A stretch of 64,000 nt of DNA, taken from assembly GCA_028370155.1 (NCBI GenBank), contig CP116670.1, positions 434,001-498,000 of the forward strand, read 5' to 3'. Source of the stretch: Arthrobacter sp. OVS8 (lineage in GTDB: Bacteria; Actinomycetota; Actinomycetes; Actinomycetales; Micrococcaceae). Position numbers and translations under genes: made by a program. How positions within the stretch are numbered: position 1 is the stretch's first letter; every line of letters begins with the position of its first letter. The notes below the pieces were generated by a model. The model made no database searches. It was not told the DNA's origin and saw only the letters and a program-made list of their open reading frames with translations. Shown here in pieces: positions 1 to 11,180 of this stretch.

Positions 1-29
1 GGTGTCAGGACGAGATTTATAGTCATGGC

Positions 30-1451
30 ATGAAATCGCGGCGGCGGGCGTTGACTGGCGACCGGGGGATCAGCGCGGCCTGGGTATGGTGGGACGCCTT
101 CCAGGCCCACCGGAAGGGGCCTGATGAGATCAGGCATCGGCAGAAGGCGCGTCTGACCGAGCTGGTCGCCTACGCACGGACCCATTCGGTTTATTACCGG
201 GAGCTGTACAGAGGGCTGCCCGAGCACATCGGGGACATCACCTTGCTGCCGGTGACGAACAAGAACGGGCTGATGGCCCACTTCGACGACGTCGCCACGG
301 ATCCAGCCGTGACCCTGGCCGGGGTCCAGGAGTTCGTGGCGGACCCGATGCGGATCGGGCACCGGTTTGCCGGGAAGTACCTGGTGGCTACCACCGCCGG
401 CACAACCGGGACGCGGGGCATCTTCGTGCTCGATGACCGGTACTGGGCCGTGACCTCAGGCCTGATGGGTATCCTGGCCGCTAAATGGTTGTCCTGGCGG
501 GACATAGTCCGGATGATCCGCCGCAGGGCGCGGTTCGCCACGGTGGTTGCCACCGGCGGGCACTTTCTGTCCGTTGCCGCTAGCACCCGGGAGAAACAAG
601 AGAAGCCGCGCCGGCACCGCAGCCTGGGAGTGTTCTCGGTCCACACGCCCCTGCCCCGGCTGGTGGCGCAGCTGAACGGTTTCGGCCCGACCCTGCTCGG
701 GGTTACGCCAGTGCCTTGCGGCTGCTGGCCACCGAGGAACAGGCCAGCCGGCTGCGGGTGCACCCGGTACTGGTGCTCAGTACGGCCGAGGGGTTGCCGC
801 CGGAGGAGCGGGACCGCCTGGAAGTGGCCTTCGGCGCTGTCGTGCGGGAGGTGTACGGGTGCACCGAGTCCGGCTACTCGGCCTATGGCTGCGGCCAGGG
901 CTGGTTGCACCTGCTCCAGGACTGGGTGATCATCGAACCGGTCGACGCCGACTACCGGCCCGTGCCGCCGGGGACCGTCTCGCACACGGTACTGCTCACG
1001 AACCTTGCCAATCGCGTTCAGCCCATCATCCGGTACGACGTCGGCGACCGCGTCCTGGTCAGGCCTGATCCCTGCCCCTGCGGGGACCCGGCCCCGGCGA
1101 TCCGGGTGCAGGGGCGGGCCTCGGACGTGCTCACATTCCCGGCCGCGGACGGCCAAGGCGAGGTGAAGGTGCCACCGCTGGCCCTGGGGACGGTTGTCGA
1201 CCGGACCCCGGGGTGGCACTGTTCCAGATCGTCCAGACCGCACCCGCAAGCCTGTCGGTGAGGCTGCGCCCGGACCCGGCCGCAGACGGCGAACGGGTCC
1301 GAAGAACGGCACGGGAGGGCATCACCGCCCTGCTTGCCGACCTTGGCTTGGCCCATGTCACCGTGGAATCTGCACCGGAGCCCCGGAACAGACCACCGGC
1401 GGAAAGTACCGCACCCTTATCCCTTTGCCGGCCGGACCACCTTCGTCATGA
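30..1451 (+). CDS. PaaK/CapK-like AMP-forming acyl-CoA ligase family protein (frames split)
   Basis: This is an adenylate-forming enzyme of the phenylacetate-CoA ligase type, expected to activate a carboxylate with ATP. About 474 residues once repaired. The phosphate-binding loop TTAGTTG lies near residue 121, the motif VYGCTESG near 274, the YDVGD motif near 335 and a C-terminal GGKYR segment closes the protein. The frame breaks at G runs 699-702 and 1210-1213 and C run 1381-1384; one added base at each gives one continuous reading to the TGA at 1449. The start is the first usable ATG, since an ATG five bases upstream meets a stop at once. A CPCG segment near residue 350 is typical of the family. 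The substrate cannot be told from the sequence. Confidence 0.8.
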
Positions 1452-1550
1452 CCGCTGGCCCGGCCTGCCCGGAGTGTGAAGCTGTAATTGCCCTTGATAG
1501 CGGCTCGACCGGCCGCTATCTGCGGCGCTACCGTTGTAGTGGTGTCTGGG

Positions 1551-3173
1551 ATGGACGACTTTGACGGGTTGCTGGCCACGGCGCGGGCGGCGTACGCCCG
1601 CGGCGACTGGCATGCCGCTTACCGGCAGCTCAGCCAGGCACGGGCATTGTCGGAACTGGAGACCGGGGACTTGAGTCTCCTGGGCAGGGCAGCGTGGTGG
1701 CTCGGACAGGTCAAGGAATCGTTTGAGGTTTCCGAGGACGTCTACCACCGCTTCCAGGACGACGGCGACGCAGCAGATGCAGCGATGAAGGCCTTGCACC
1801 TGGGGCTGCTGTGGTTCATTCGCGGCGATGTGGTCATCGCTTCCGGCTGGGTGAGCCGTGCCCGGGGACTACTGCAGGGTCTTCCGGAAGGTCCGGAGCA
1901 CGGCTATCTGCTTTACCTGGATGCCTGCCTCGCGCTGAGTCTCGCGGACCTGGGCCCGGCGAGGGAGACAGCGGTCAAGCTGCAGGATTTGGGCCGGAGC
2001 CTGCGGGTCCCCGCGCTCACCTCCTTTGGTTTGGTGCTCGCCGGCCTGGCAGACCTGCGCAGCGGCAGCACCGCATCCGGCTTTGCCCAGCTGGACGAGG
2101 CAATGCTTCCGGTACTCGCTGGCCGGCTGCCGCCGGAATGGGCAGGCGAAATCTATTGCACGGTGATCCACGCGTGCCACGAGCTGGCCGACCTGCACCG
2201 GATGCGTGCCTGGACTGACGCCACCGAGCAGTGGGGCGAGCAGTTCGTGGGAGACGCGGTGTATGCCGGCATCTGCCGCATCCACCGGCTGCAGCTGCTG
2301 AGCATCGAAGGTGGCTGGGACGCGGCGGAGCCTGCGATCGAGCAGAGCGGGGCGGAGCTCGTGGGCCGGAACAACTGGGTGGCGGGCGAGGCCTACTACC
2401 AGCTGGGCGAAATACGCCGGCTTCGCGGGGACATCAGCGGCGCTGAGAAGGCTTACGCCCGGGCATGCGAGCTGGGGACCGAACCGCAGCCGGGCGAGTC
2501 TTTGCTCCAGCATGCCGCGGGGAAGAACGAGGCGGCGTGGGCCGGACTGTGCGCGGCCTTAGCCGGGAGGGACCGGCTGGCATGCGCACGGCTGCTGTTG
2601 TCCGGCGTCGAAATCGCCCTGGCTCTGGGACACTTTGATGAGGCCGAGCGGCTCTGCGCCCGGCTGGAGGAAACCGCAGCCGTCTTCGCCACCGCCGGCT
2701 TCCGCGCCTGGGCCGGGCACGCCCGGGCCGCCATGCTGATCGCGCAGTCGCAGCACGCCGAGGCGTTGCCCGTGCTGCAGGCCGTTGTCCACGAGTACCG
2801 GACCCTGCACGCCCGCTACGACACCGCCAGAGTCTACGAACTGCTCGCCCAGGCGCACCGCGGGCTGGGACAGTCCAGCGTTGCCGCCGCCGATATGGCG
2901 ACGGCGCTTGCGATCTACAGCGAACTCGGTGCCCTACCGGACGTCCGCAGGCTCGACGGCGGTCGCCTTCCCGGCGGGCTGACCGGGCGCGAGGCGGACG
3001 TGCTGGCGTTCACCGCCGCGGGCGCCAGCAACAAGCAAACCGCCGAGGCATTGTTCATCAGCCAGAAGACGGTCGGCCGGCACCTGGCGAACATCTACGC
3101 CAAGATCGGCGTCTCCTCGCGCACCGCCGCCGCAGCTTGGGCCCACGAACACGGCCTGCAGCCGCGCCGCTAG
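1551..3173 (+). CDS. TPR-containing LuxR-family transcriptional regulator
   Basis: A 540-residue regulator with no P-loop. Its long N-terminal part is made of helical TPR-like repeats. The C-terminal 60 residues (about 476-535) are a LuxR/NarL helix-turn-helix, reading [15 protein letters not shown], then [20 protein letters not shown] and the [12 protein letters not shown] tail. An upstream GTG/ATG frame exists from 1488, but the ATG at 1551 (MDDFDGLL) begins the conserved helical region and is preferred. It lies 172 bp upstream of a co-directional methyltransferase, so it may control that gene. The ligand or trigger is unknown. Confidence 0.88.
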   Translation: MDDFDGLLATARAAYARGDWHAAYRQLSQARALSELETGDLSLLGRAAWWLGQVKESFEVSEDVYHRFQDDGDAADAAMKALHLGLLWFIRGDVVIASGWVSRARGLLQGLPEGPEHGYLLYLDACLALSLADLGPARETAVKLQDLGRSLRVPALTSFGLVLAGLADLRSGSTASGFAQLDEAMLPVLAGRLPPEWAGEIYCTVIHACHELADLHRMRAWTDATEQWGEQFVGDAVYAGICRIHRLQLLSIEGGWDAAEPAIEQSGAELVGRNNWVAGEAYYQLGEIRRLRGDISGAEKAYARACELGTEPQPGESLLQHAAGKNEAAWAGLCAALAGRDRLACARLLLSGVEIALALGHFDEAERLCARLEETAAVFATAGFRAWAGHARAAMLIAQSQHAEALPVLQAVVHEYRTLHARYDTARVYELLAQAHRGLGQSSVAAADMATALAIYSELGALPDVRRLDGGRLPGGLTGREADVLAFTAAGASNKQTAEALFISQKTVGRHLANIYAKIGVSSRTAAAAWAHEHGLQPRR

Positions 3174-3345
3174 TTCCCGTTGCCTTTTGGCCGACGCCGG
3201 GCAGCACCTGGGGGACGGGCGTCTGCATGATTCGCCCCATGGGCTCCGAACAAAACGCATCGTTCGCCCGATGCCGGCGGTGACCGGCAATTCCTACGCT
3301 GGAATCAATCAGGCACAGACGCCTGTAGCAACGGGAGGAACACCA

Positions 3346-4434
3346 ATGACCATCGAGTTGGAAACATCACTGTCGGAGTTCGACGCCGAGGCCTCCAAGG
3401 CTTTTGCCGGACGCTTCGTGGGCATCCTGAACGATGCCGCGACCGCACTGCTGACCAGCGTCGGGCACCAGACCGGCCTGTTCGAGACACTGGCAGGCTT
3501 GCCGGCCGCCACCAGCGACCAGATCGCCGACGCCAGCGACCTCAACGAGCGCTATGTGCGCGAGTGGCTGGGCGGAATGACCGCGGCGCGCGTGGTCCAG
3601 TACGACCCGACGGCCGGGACGTACTGGCTGCCCCGCGAGCATGCTGCCGTCCTGACCAGCGCCGCGGGCCCGGACAACATGGCCATCCTGATGCAACACA
3701 TTTCCATGATGGGCGAAGTTGAACAGAAGATCATCGAGCGTTTCCGGCACGGCAGCGGGCTGTCCTACGAGGACTACCCCCACTTCCATCGGAACATGGC
3801 ACAGACCAGCGCAGCGGTGCACGACGCAGCACTGCTGGAGGTGATCCTGCCGCTGGTACCCGGGCTGCCTGAAAAGCTGAAGGCCGGGATCGACGTCGCC
3901 GACATCGGCTGCGGCAGCGGCCACGCCATCAACCTCATGGCCCAGGCTTTCCCCGCCAGCAGGTTCACCGGCTATGATTTCTCCGAGGGAGCCGTCCGTG
4001 AGGCCCGCGGCGAGGCGGAACGGATGGGACTGGCGAACGCCAGCTTCGAGGTGGTTGACGTGGCCGGCCTGGACGTCGAGGCCTGCTTCGACGTGGTGAC
4101 GGCTTTCGACGCCGTCCACGACCAGGCGCATCCGGCTGCGGTGCTGCGCAACATCCGCCGGGCGCTGCGGCCGGACGGGATCTTCCTGATGGTGGACATC
4201 AAGGCATCCAGCAAGGTGGAGGAGAACATAGAGGTCCCCTGGGGCAGCTACCTGTACGCGATCTCCACCTTCCACTGCATGAGTGTTTCGCTCGGACTCG
4301 ACGGCGACGGGCTGGGTACGGTCTGGGGCCAACAGCTCGCACAGTCGATGCTCGCCGACGCCGGCTTCGCGAACGTGGAGTCCAAGGACATCGAGTCGGA
4401 TCCGTTCAACGCCTACTTCATCGCCAGAAAGTAG
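3346..4434 (+). CDS. Class I SAM-dependent methyltransferase with N-terminal winged-helix domain
   Basis: A 362-residue protein. Residues 1-100 form a helical winged-helix dimerisation-like region ([20 protein letters not shown], then [13 protein letters not shown]). The methyltransferase core follows, with the SAM-binding glycine motif [12 protein letters not shown] near residue 183 and the acidic motif [11 protein letters not shown] after it. The ATG at 3346 has a strong ribosome site (GGGAGGA) and replaces a longer upstream frame from 3187. The methyl acceptor is unknown; the family includes arsenite- and small-molecule methyltransferases, but the Cys residues of ArsM are not evident. It ends just before a large hairpin. 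Confidence 0.85.
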   Translation: MTIELETSLSEFDAEASKAFAGRFVGILNDAATALLTSVGHQTGLFETLAGLPAATSDQIADASDLNERYVREWLGGMTAARVVQYDPTAGTYWLPREHAAVLTSAAGPDNMAILMQHISMMGEVEQKIIERFRHGSGLSYEDYPHFHRNMAQTSAAVHDAALLEVILPLVPGLPEKLKAGIDVADIGCGSGHAINLMAQAFPASRFTGYDFSEGAVREARGEAERMGLANASFEVVDVAGLDVEACFDVVTAFDAVHDQAHPAAVLRNIRRALRPDGIFLMVDIKASSKVEENIEVPWGSYLYAISTFHCMSVSLGLDGDGLGTVWGQQLAQSMLADAGFANVESKDIESDPFNAYFIARK

Positions 4435-4477
4435 CACGCTGCCGGCCCACGACAGGTGTGACGAGTCCCGCGGTGAA

Positions 4478-4525
4478 CTGTCCCCGGACGTCGGACTGAG
4501 AATTCAGTTCGACGTCCGGGGACAG
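4478..4525. terminator. Long hairpin between convergent genes, likely bidirectional terminator
   Basis: The arms CTGTCCCCGGACGTC (4478-4492) and GACGTCCGGGGACAG (4511-4525) are perfect complements. The stem can continue inward through GGACTGA/TCAGTTC with one G-T type pair, leaving a tiny loop. It sits between the stop codons of the methyltransferase (+) and fmdA (-). There is no T tract, so termination is inferred from position and stem strength. Confidence 0.6.
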
Positions 4526-4532
4526 CGGCGGC

Positions 4533-5786
4533 CTACCTGTTGCTTGCCTTCGGCACTCCGATGCCTGGGTCGATTTTGTGGGGTCCGCTAGCAGAGGGCC
4601 GTACATCGAAGTCGAAGACGGCTGTCGGAATGTAAACGGTGGAACAGGAGTTCGGAATGTCCACCACGCCGGAGAGGCGCCCCTCGATGGGGACGGCACC
4701 GAGAATGACGTAGGCCTGCTCCCTGCTGTAGCCGAACTTGCTGAGGTAGTCGATGGCGTGGAGGCACGCCCGCTGGTAGGAAAGGTGCGAATCGAGGTAG
4801 CGCTGTTCGCCGTCCAGGGTCACCGAGGTGCCGGAGAATGCCAGCCACTGGCTGTATTGAGGGTCAACGTTGCCGGGCATGAAGATGGCGTTTTCGCTCA
4901 CCCCGTAGGTTTCCATTCCACCCTTGATGAGCTCGACCCTGAGGTCGATGAAGCCGCCCATCTCGATCGCCCCGCAGAAGGTGATCTCGCCGTCGCCCTG
5001 TGAGAAGTGCAGGTCGCCCAGGGAGAGGTTGGCTCCGTCGACGAACACGGGGTAGAAGATGCGGGTGCCCTTGGACATGTTCTTGATGTCCTGGTTGCCG
5101 CCGTTCTCCCGCGGAGGGGCAGTCCTGGCGGCTTCCCCGGCGACCCTGTCGAATTCCGAGGACGACAGGTGCCCCAGAACGGCATGTTCGGCCTCCGGCG
5201 GCAGGGCCAGGGAGGGACCCTGTTCGGGTTCGTGGCGATCAGGTCGCCTTCGCGTTTGTTCCATTTCGCGAGCAGCTGGGCCGAGGGGCTGTTCCCATCA
5301 GCCCGGGGTGGATCAGCCCGGTGAAGGAAACACCCGGCACGTGCCGGGATGTCGCGGTTTGTCCGCTGAAGTCCCAGATGGCCTTGTAGGCGTCGGGAAA
5401 CTGTTCAGTGAGGAAACCGCCGCCGTTGCTGGTGGCGAAAATGCCGGTGTAGCCCCAGCCTTGCCCGGCGAGCGGTCCGGAATCTTCCTGGGGGATGGGA
5501 CCGACGTCCAGGATGTCGACCACCAGCAAGTCGCCAGGCTTGGCGCCCTCGACAGCGAAGGGACCGCTGAGTTTGTGAACTGTCAGCAGCGGGGCGTTGA
5601 GGACGTCCTCGGCGGAGTCGTCATTCACGATCGCACCGTCGAACCATTCCCGGCAGTCCACGCGGAAGGATTCACCAGGTTTGACTGTGGCCACGGGGGA
5701 ATTTCCGGGTGCCATCGGTTGTGACCGATTTTCTCCTGATCCTCGAACTTCTTGCTGGAGTCCAGGGTGAATATCTTTGCTGGCAT
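4533..5786 (-). CDS. fmdA: Formamidase/acetamidase family amidohydrolase (frames split)
   Basis: Hydrolyses formamide or acetamide to ammonia and the acid, in the cytoplasm. It is about 418 residues after repair, the usual family length. The N-terminus reads MPAKIFTLDSSKKFEDQEK, followed by the conserved EWFDGAIVNDDSAEDV, GDLLVVDILDVGP, HPGLMGTAPS, PSLALPPEAEHAVLG and MGGFIDLRVELIKGGM segments. Breaks lie at G runs 5214-5216, 5285-5288 and 5695-5699 (plus-strand numbering); each is fixed by one base. The start at 5786 has an AAAGGAGATGAA ribosome site and is upstream of what a simple ORF call gives. It is paired with fmdB 36 bp upstream, the usual arrangement. Confidence 0.92.
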
Positions 5787-5822
5787 TTCATCTCCTTTGA
5801 CTGGCGCGCGCTTCGTTGCTCG

Positions 5823-6110
5823 CTAGGGTCGAGGCAATTTCCGATGTAACGGGTTGGATGAATATGGCTGGACACGGCGGCGCGTGCCGGGAATCCGCGA
5901 ATTCACGACCTCTGGTTCGGCTGCACTGCGATTGGTGGAGTCAATGAGCCGGAAAGCAGGGGAGCCAGCTTTGGAAAGATGTGGGGCGCTGATCAGCCGA
6001 CGGGATGGTTTCCCGCATGAGGGGCAGGGCAACGCGTCCGGGGCCTCCCCGATGGGGAAGGAGTCTTCGAAAAGTGAGCCATCGGAGCAGCGGTACTCGT
6101 AGGTGGCCAT
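5823..6110 (-). CDS. fmdB: FmdB-type zinc-ribbon protein
   Basis: A 95-residue protein beginning MATYEYRCSDG, with a CPSCGKPSRRLISAP segment at about residues 29-43, typical of FmdB zinc ribbons that accompany formamidase genes. The family normally carries two CxxC pairs. Here the first pair has only Cys8 (CSDGSLFE in place of C-x-x-C-G), so zinc binding may be altered or a codon may be missing. The C-terminal half is polar and unconserved. It is transcribed with fmdA and has an AAAGGA ribosome site. A regulatory role is assumed by family name only. Confidence 0.8.
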   Translation of the reverse strand: MATYEYRCSDGSLFEDSFPIGEAPDALPCPSCGKPSRRLISAPHLSKAGSPAFRLIDSTNRSAAEPEVVNSRIPGTRRRVQPYSSNPLHRKLPRP

Positions 6111-6439
6111 AGTCCGTTTCCTTTCTTGTCCCCTCCAGGTACGTCAGGCGGCCTTGGGCGCGTCCGCCGGGAATGTGGGGTGAGCTGCAGGACCTCGAAT
6201 CATGAGGGTGGAGCAGGAAAGTGCGTAACGGGCAGATGGGATCGAGAAGCAGCTCCGGAACCACGACGCCCTGTCAGAATAGAGCCAGCTCCCGAATATG
6301 ATCAGGGGCTTTGGGCCCTTCCTCAGACCGGCACGGTTGGCGCCCGCGAGTTCTGGCGGACGACGGCGGCGCGCAGCTTCCGCCGGCCGTCCGGGCTATC
6401 ATCGGTAAAATTCATCGTTCTGGAGAGTGGAGCAACAAA
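6111..6439. other. Divergent intergenic region between fmdB and a VOC gene
   Basis: These 329 bases separate fmdB (-) from the VOC gene (+). They must carry both promoters. I see an AT-rich TAAAAT (6406-6411) about 30 bases upstream of the VOC start, but no convincing -35 partner. I see no hairpin, repeat or reliable small gene here. Confidence 0.5.
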
Positions 6440-6811
6440 ATGCAACTCGGCGCCTTTTCGATCAGCCTGGCCGTTAAAGACATCGCGGCGTCCGCGGCGT
6501 TCTACAAAAATCTTGGATTTACGGACCACGGCGGCGACATTACCCAGAACTGGCTAATTCTGAAGAACGGTGAGACCGTCATCGGCCTCTTCCAGGGAAT
6601 GTTTGAGAAGAACATGCTCACGTTCAACCCGGGCTGGAATCAGAATGCGGAGGCGCTCGACTCATTCACCGATGTGCGCGAACTCCAGCGGGAACTCAAA
6701 GCCACGGGCACAGAGTTTCTTTCGGAAGCGGACGAGGGAACCACCGGGCCGTCGAGTTTCATCGTCGTGGACCCCGACGGCAACCCGGTTCTGGTAGATC
6801 AGCACGTCTGA
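6440..6811 (+). CDS. VOC (glyoxalase/bleomycin-resistance fold) family protein
   Basis: A 123-residue single VOC domain. It starts [27 protein letters not shown] in outline, the classical first beta-alpha unit, and ends with the [17 protein letters not shown] second unit. It probably acts as a dimer on a small molecule; the substrate is unknown. The metal-ligand positions are not complete enough to call glyoxalase I. The ATG at 6440 fits the domain start; an in-frame extension to 6311 does not look like protein. Confidence 0.85.
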   Translation: MQLGAFSISLAVKDIAASAAFYKNLGFTDHGGDITQNWLILKNGETVIGLFQGMFEKNMLTFNPGWNQNAEALDSFTDVRELQRELKATGTEFLSEADEGTTGPSSFIVVDPDGNPVLVDQHV

Positions 6812-6915
6812 CTTAGCACGCTCAAAGCGGGCATCTTTTTGCTTCAAACGCCATATGCTGTGACGGCAACTGTCACGAGCACGACGAAATACCGGACGAA
6901 ATACCAGGGGGACCC

Positions 6916-7260
6916 ATGTCAACTAGCCAGTACGGACCACAATTCGCCTATCAGCACCCGGATCAGCAACCAGTGACGATGGGGCAGTTGCGGTGGTACA
7001 TCGAAGGCATGCGGCACGCCCGGCTGGCCACAGTGTTCGGCATCCTGGCGATATTCAGTCTGGGGGCGTTGTTTGGACCGTTGGCGATAGTCCAGTCGAA
7101 GAAGGCGGAGGCTTTCGGTGTGCCGGCGTCCGAGGGGCGGGTGCTTGGCTGGGTGGGGATTGGCCTATTCATCCTGTGGGTGGTGTTCTTCATCGTCTAC
7201 ATGGCGCTGATTTTCGCCATCATCGGGAGCCTCCCGGAGTCGGGCAGAACGGACGCATAG
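6916..7260 (+). CDS. DUF4190-like small membrane protein
   Basis: A 114-residue protein with a polar N-terminus, a segment with ARLATVFGILAIFSLGALFG and a second long hydrophobic stretch around GWVGIGLFILWVVFFIVYMA. Between them is QSKKAEAFGVPASEGRVLGW, the layout of DUF4190 proteins (two membrane helices and a short cytosolic loop). Function unknown. It stands alone between the VOC gene and the glycogen synthase fusion. Confidence 0.75.
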   Translation: MSTSQYGPQFAYQHPDQQPVTMGQLRWYIEGMRHARLATVFGILAIFSLGALFGPLAIVQSKKAEAFGVPASEGRVLGWVGIGLFILWVVFFIVYMALIFAIIGSLPESGRTDA

Positions 7261-7454
7261 CCACCCGGACGCAGCAGGAACAGAGCGCGCTTTTCCGGCC
7301 CCACGGGCGAACGTGAGAAGTTGGTGCAATGTTCATCTGTATGGCCTTGTAACCTTTCGCTTAGATGTTGACACCCCTCTTCGGGCGGGACAAGACTTGC
7401 TCCACACAACAAACTCTGAAGGACATTTTCAGCGCCTTGGAGTGAGGTGGACCC

Positions 7455-10400
7455 ATGCAGATTCCTGCTCCATTCGAATACTCTCGGACCCCCGCGATGG
7501 ACACCGCGCTTACCGGCGGCCACGGCCTGCTGCCGCCGATAAAGCTTCGGCCTTCCCGCTCCGAGGGGCTGCCCGACGTCGACGAAGTCCGCTCCGGGGC
7601 CCCGTCGGAACAAACGCGGCGCATCTTGTTTGCCAGCGCCGAGGCGTATCCGTTCGTCAAGGTGGGCGGGCTGGCCGACGTCAGCAGTGCGCTGCCGAAG
7701 CGGCTCGCCGAGCTCGGCTTCGATGTCCGTCTGGTCATCCCGGGGTATCGGGGGCTCGGCGGGAACCAGGTGCAGACGTTCGAGGTGCCGCTGGGCCCCA
7801 TCGCCGAGCGCGTGGTGGTCCGCCGTCTGCCGCCGCTGGGTGGAGTGGACGTCTTCGCGCTCGACATTCCGGGGTGGTTCGACCGCGAGGTTCCGTACAG
7901 TTACCACGACGACGACGTCATGCCCTTCGTGCTGTTCTCCAAGGCCATCACGACACTGGCGGCGCAGGACGGGTGGCGTCCCGACGTGATCCACTGCAAC
8001 GACTGGCACTGCGGGCTGGTGGCCCAGGACGCCCGGCAGGGCCCGCACAGGAGTGCGCTGGAGCGCACCGGGATCGTCTTTACGATCCACAACATTGCCT
8101 ATCAGGGGCGGGTCGGGGCCGCCACAGACAAACTGACAGGCTTGCCCCCGGCCGGAACCATGCTGGAGCGCGGCATCGCCTTCGCGGACCGGGTCAACAC
8201 CGTGAGCCCCCGCTACCTGCGGGAAATTCTCACCCCGGCCCAGGGCGCGGGGATGGACGGACTGCTGCGCGATCGCGGGGACGCCGCCCGGGGCATCCTC
8301 AACGGCATCGATTACGAGGAGTTCAACCCCGGTACGACCCGTGGATCGCCGCCCGCTACGACGGCTCGTTCGCCGTCGGAAAGCGCGCGAACAAGGATGT
8401 CCTGCAGCGGATCAGCAACCTGGATCGCGCGCCGGACCGTCCGCTGTTCGGCATGGTCGCCCGGCTGGTATCGCAGAAGGGAGTGGGCCTGCTGTCCTCG
8501 GCACTGGAGCAGATCGTCGCCCGCGGGGCCCAGGTGGTGGTGATGGGCGAGGGCGCGCCCCGGTACCGGCGTGAGCTGCAGGCCGCCGCCCGGCGCTTCC
8601 ACGGCAGCGTGGCGTTCCATCCCACGTCGCGGGAATCCCTGGCCCGCCAGGTCTACGCAGGTTCGGATTTCTTCCTGGCACCGTCGGTCTTCGAACCCTG
8701 CGGGCTGACACCGCTGATCGCCCTGCGGTACGGCACCATCCCCGTGGTGCGCCGGACCGGTGGCCTCGCGGACACGGTGAAGGACTATGCCGAGGATCCC
8801 GCCACCGGGCTGGGATTCGTCTTCGTCCAGCGCCGCGTCGCGTCAATGCTGTCGGCCGTAGATAGCGCACTTGCCGTCTACCGGAGAGTGCCCGAATGGC
8901 GCCGGCTGCAGCAGCGGGTGATGGAAGCGGACTTCTCCTGGCGGGCGCCGGCCGGCGAGTACGTCGCACTGTACGACGAGGCCGTCCGCTCGCGGCGCGA
9001 CGCCGACGTCGTCCGGGACGCCGACGCCGACCGGGACCCAGCGCGGCCCGGCACCACAAGTCCCGGCGTCACAGTATCCGGTGCCAGAACGCCCCGGTCG
9101 AGGCCGCGTCCGGCTCCGCTTCCCCTGGCGCTGGTCCACCACGCCAACCAGTTCCTGGTCACGGACGGCTATCGGGACCGGGAGGGCCTCACGTCGATCG
9201 TGACCGGTTGCGCGGCGCTGCTGAAGCTGCACGAGAAGTACCGCACCCCGGTGGCCCTCCACCTGTCCGGAACCATGGTCGAAGCCGTCGCCTGGCACCA
9301 CCCCGGGTTCCTCGCCGACGTCCGCCGGCTGCGCGACCTCGGCCTGCTTTCGCTCGTCGGCGGGACCTACTCCGAGAACGTCCTCACTTCCTTCGACCCG
9401 GAGTTCAACCGGCGGCAGCTGCACGAGCTGTTCTGGCTCTACCGTCGTCACCTGGGCTGCGCGCCGGAGGACCTGGAAATCTGCTGGATCCCCGAACGGG
9501 TGTGGGACACCGAGCGCCTTGCCGGGCTCCTGACCGACCCGGCCCTGCCCAACGGCGGCTACCGGTACGTCCTTCTCGACGACCGGCTGCTCTATCCCAC
9601 GGACGGCGCCCACGGCGGCAGCGACCGGGCGGACTTCGACGGCGCCGACCCTGCCAGTCCTCCTCCGGCCGACGCCCTGCGCCCCTACCGCATCGAGGGC
9701 GGCAACGGCCTGCAGGTGGTGCCAATGTCCACGCGGCTGCGGTATTGGATTCCTCCGGACGACCGGAGGCGCTGGCGCAGCCTGTCCCGCGCGGCCGAAC
9801 TCCCCACCGCTCCCGGCGATGACACCGTCCTGGTGTACGCCGACGATATGGAGAAAAGTGCCGGGGTGGGTCCGTGGCATCCCAGCGCCCTCGGACAGTA
9901 CGAGGAGTTCCTGCGCTGGCTGGCCACCCAGCCGAACTTGCTGCCGGTGGATCTGCCCTCCTGGCTCCGCGAGCGCCGTCGGGTCCCCGGTGTCCGGGTT
10001 GTGGAGCGCGGCACGTTCGTGGAACTGGCCCAGGACTGGCACGCGGGGAAGACTACCGGGGATGGGGCCAGGACCGCGCCTGGCGCCCGTACCAGGACCA
10101 CCTGGACCGGGCCCGCCGGGCGGTGTCCGGCGCGGAAGCCGCGGGCGCCGAGCCAAGGCTGACCGCTCTGGCCTGGAAGCACCTGCTGGCTTCGGGGTAC
10201 GAGACGGCATGGCACGACACGGAACAACCGGAGCGGCCGCCGGCCGCCTGGGCCAAGGCGGTGGCGAGCCACGGGCGCGCCGCCGTTGTGCTGGCCGCCG
10301 CCGCCCGGTGGTTCGGCGGCACCGCCCGCGCGCTCGGTGCCGAACTTGTCGACATCGACGATGACGGCACGGACGAGCTGGTCCTCCGGAGCGAGCACCT

Positions 10401-11180
10401 CTTCGCCGTCCTGTCTCCGGCGTGCGGCGGGCGCCTGGTCTACCTGGCGTGCCGCGGTCCGGACGGCGGCGTGCTGGTGATCGGCAACCCCACCGACGAC
10501 TGGAACCGCCAGGAAGACCTCAACCGCTACATGGACGTCCCGGGCAACCACCCCGGCGGGCTCGCCGACGTCGGGGAGTTCATGACCGCTACGAGGTGCG
10601 CCTCCACGGCGGGGACGGGGTGGTCCGGGTGGAACTGGTGAATGTGCAGGCGGGCAGCCCGCTGCACGGGCTCCGCAAGCGGATCGTGCTGGACAACACC
10701 AGTCCGGCGCTCCTGGTGGCGTACGACCTGCCGCCGTCAGCACCGGGGATCAGCGTCCAGTCGTGCCTGTCGCCCGACTATTATGCGCTGCTCCGCCACG
10801 GGGCGGCCGGGCTGCAGCGCCCCGGAGGCCGGACCTGGCGGGGCGCCAGCAACCATGGGACGGAGGTGTGGATGGCCCTGGCCGACGACGAGGACACCGC
10901 CTGGTCCGCCCCCGCCGGGCCCGATCCCGGTCACGGCATGCTCGTGCAGCTCCGCGCCGAGGCACGGTTGTTCCATCTGCTCATCGGGGTAGGCGACATC
11001 GACGACGAGACGGCGGTGCAGGCCATGCAGACGGGCAGGAACCGGCTCGCCGCGCTGACCGCCCGCGACGTGAACGCCCGCGACCTGACTGCTCACGACG
11101 AGACTCCCGACGATGAGACTCCCGACGACGCGACTCGCCGCAACGCCCGGGTTCGTCACCCGGTGGGGGACCGGGGATGA
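7455..11180 (+). CDS. glgA: Glycogen synthase (GT5) fused to a GH57-family domain (frames split)
   Basis: One polypeptide of about 1242 residues. Residues about 55-520 are a GlgA-type glucosyltransferase, with KVGGLADV near 69, FEPCGLTPLIALRYG near 415 and RRTGGLADTV near 433 lining the nucleotide-glucose site. After a 40-residue Arg/Pro linker comes a GH57 domain (about 557-1220), with WIPERVWDTE near 680 carrying the likely nucleophile Glu and YADDMEK near 795 carrying the acid Asp. One frame runs from 8333 to 10048 across the junction, so the fusion is not an artefact of repair. Breaks: 8331-8332, 10045-10048 and 10573-10581. GGAGTGAGG precedes the ATG. Inferred role: elongation and remodelling of an alpha-glucan. 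The stop overlaps the next start (ATGA). Confidence 0.88.

Noticed and set aside
7368..7396. TTGACA promoter before the glycogen synthase fusion
   Set aside because: The hexamer is perfect, but nothing like TATAAT or TANNNT stands 16-18 bases downstream.
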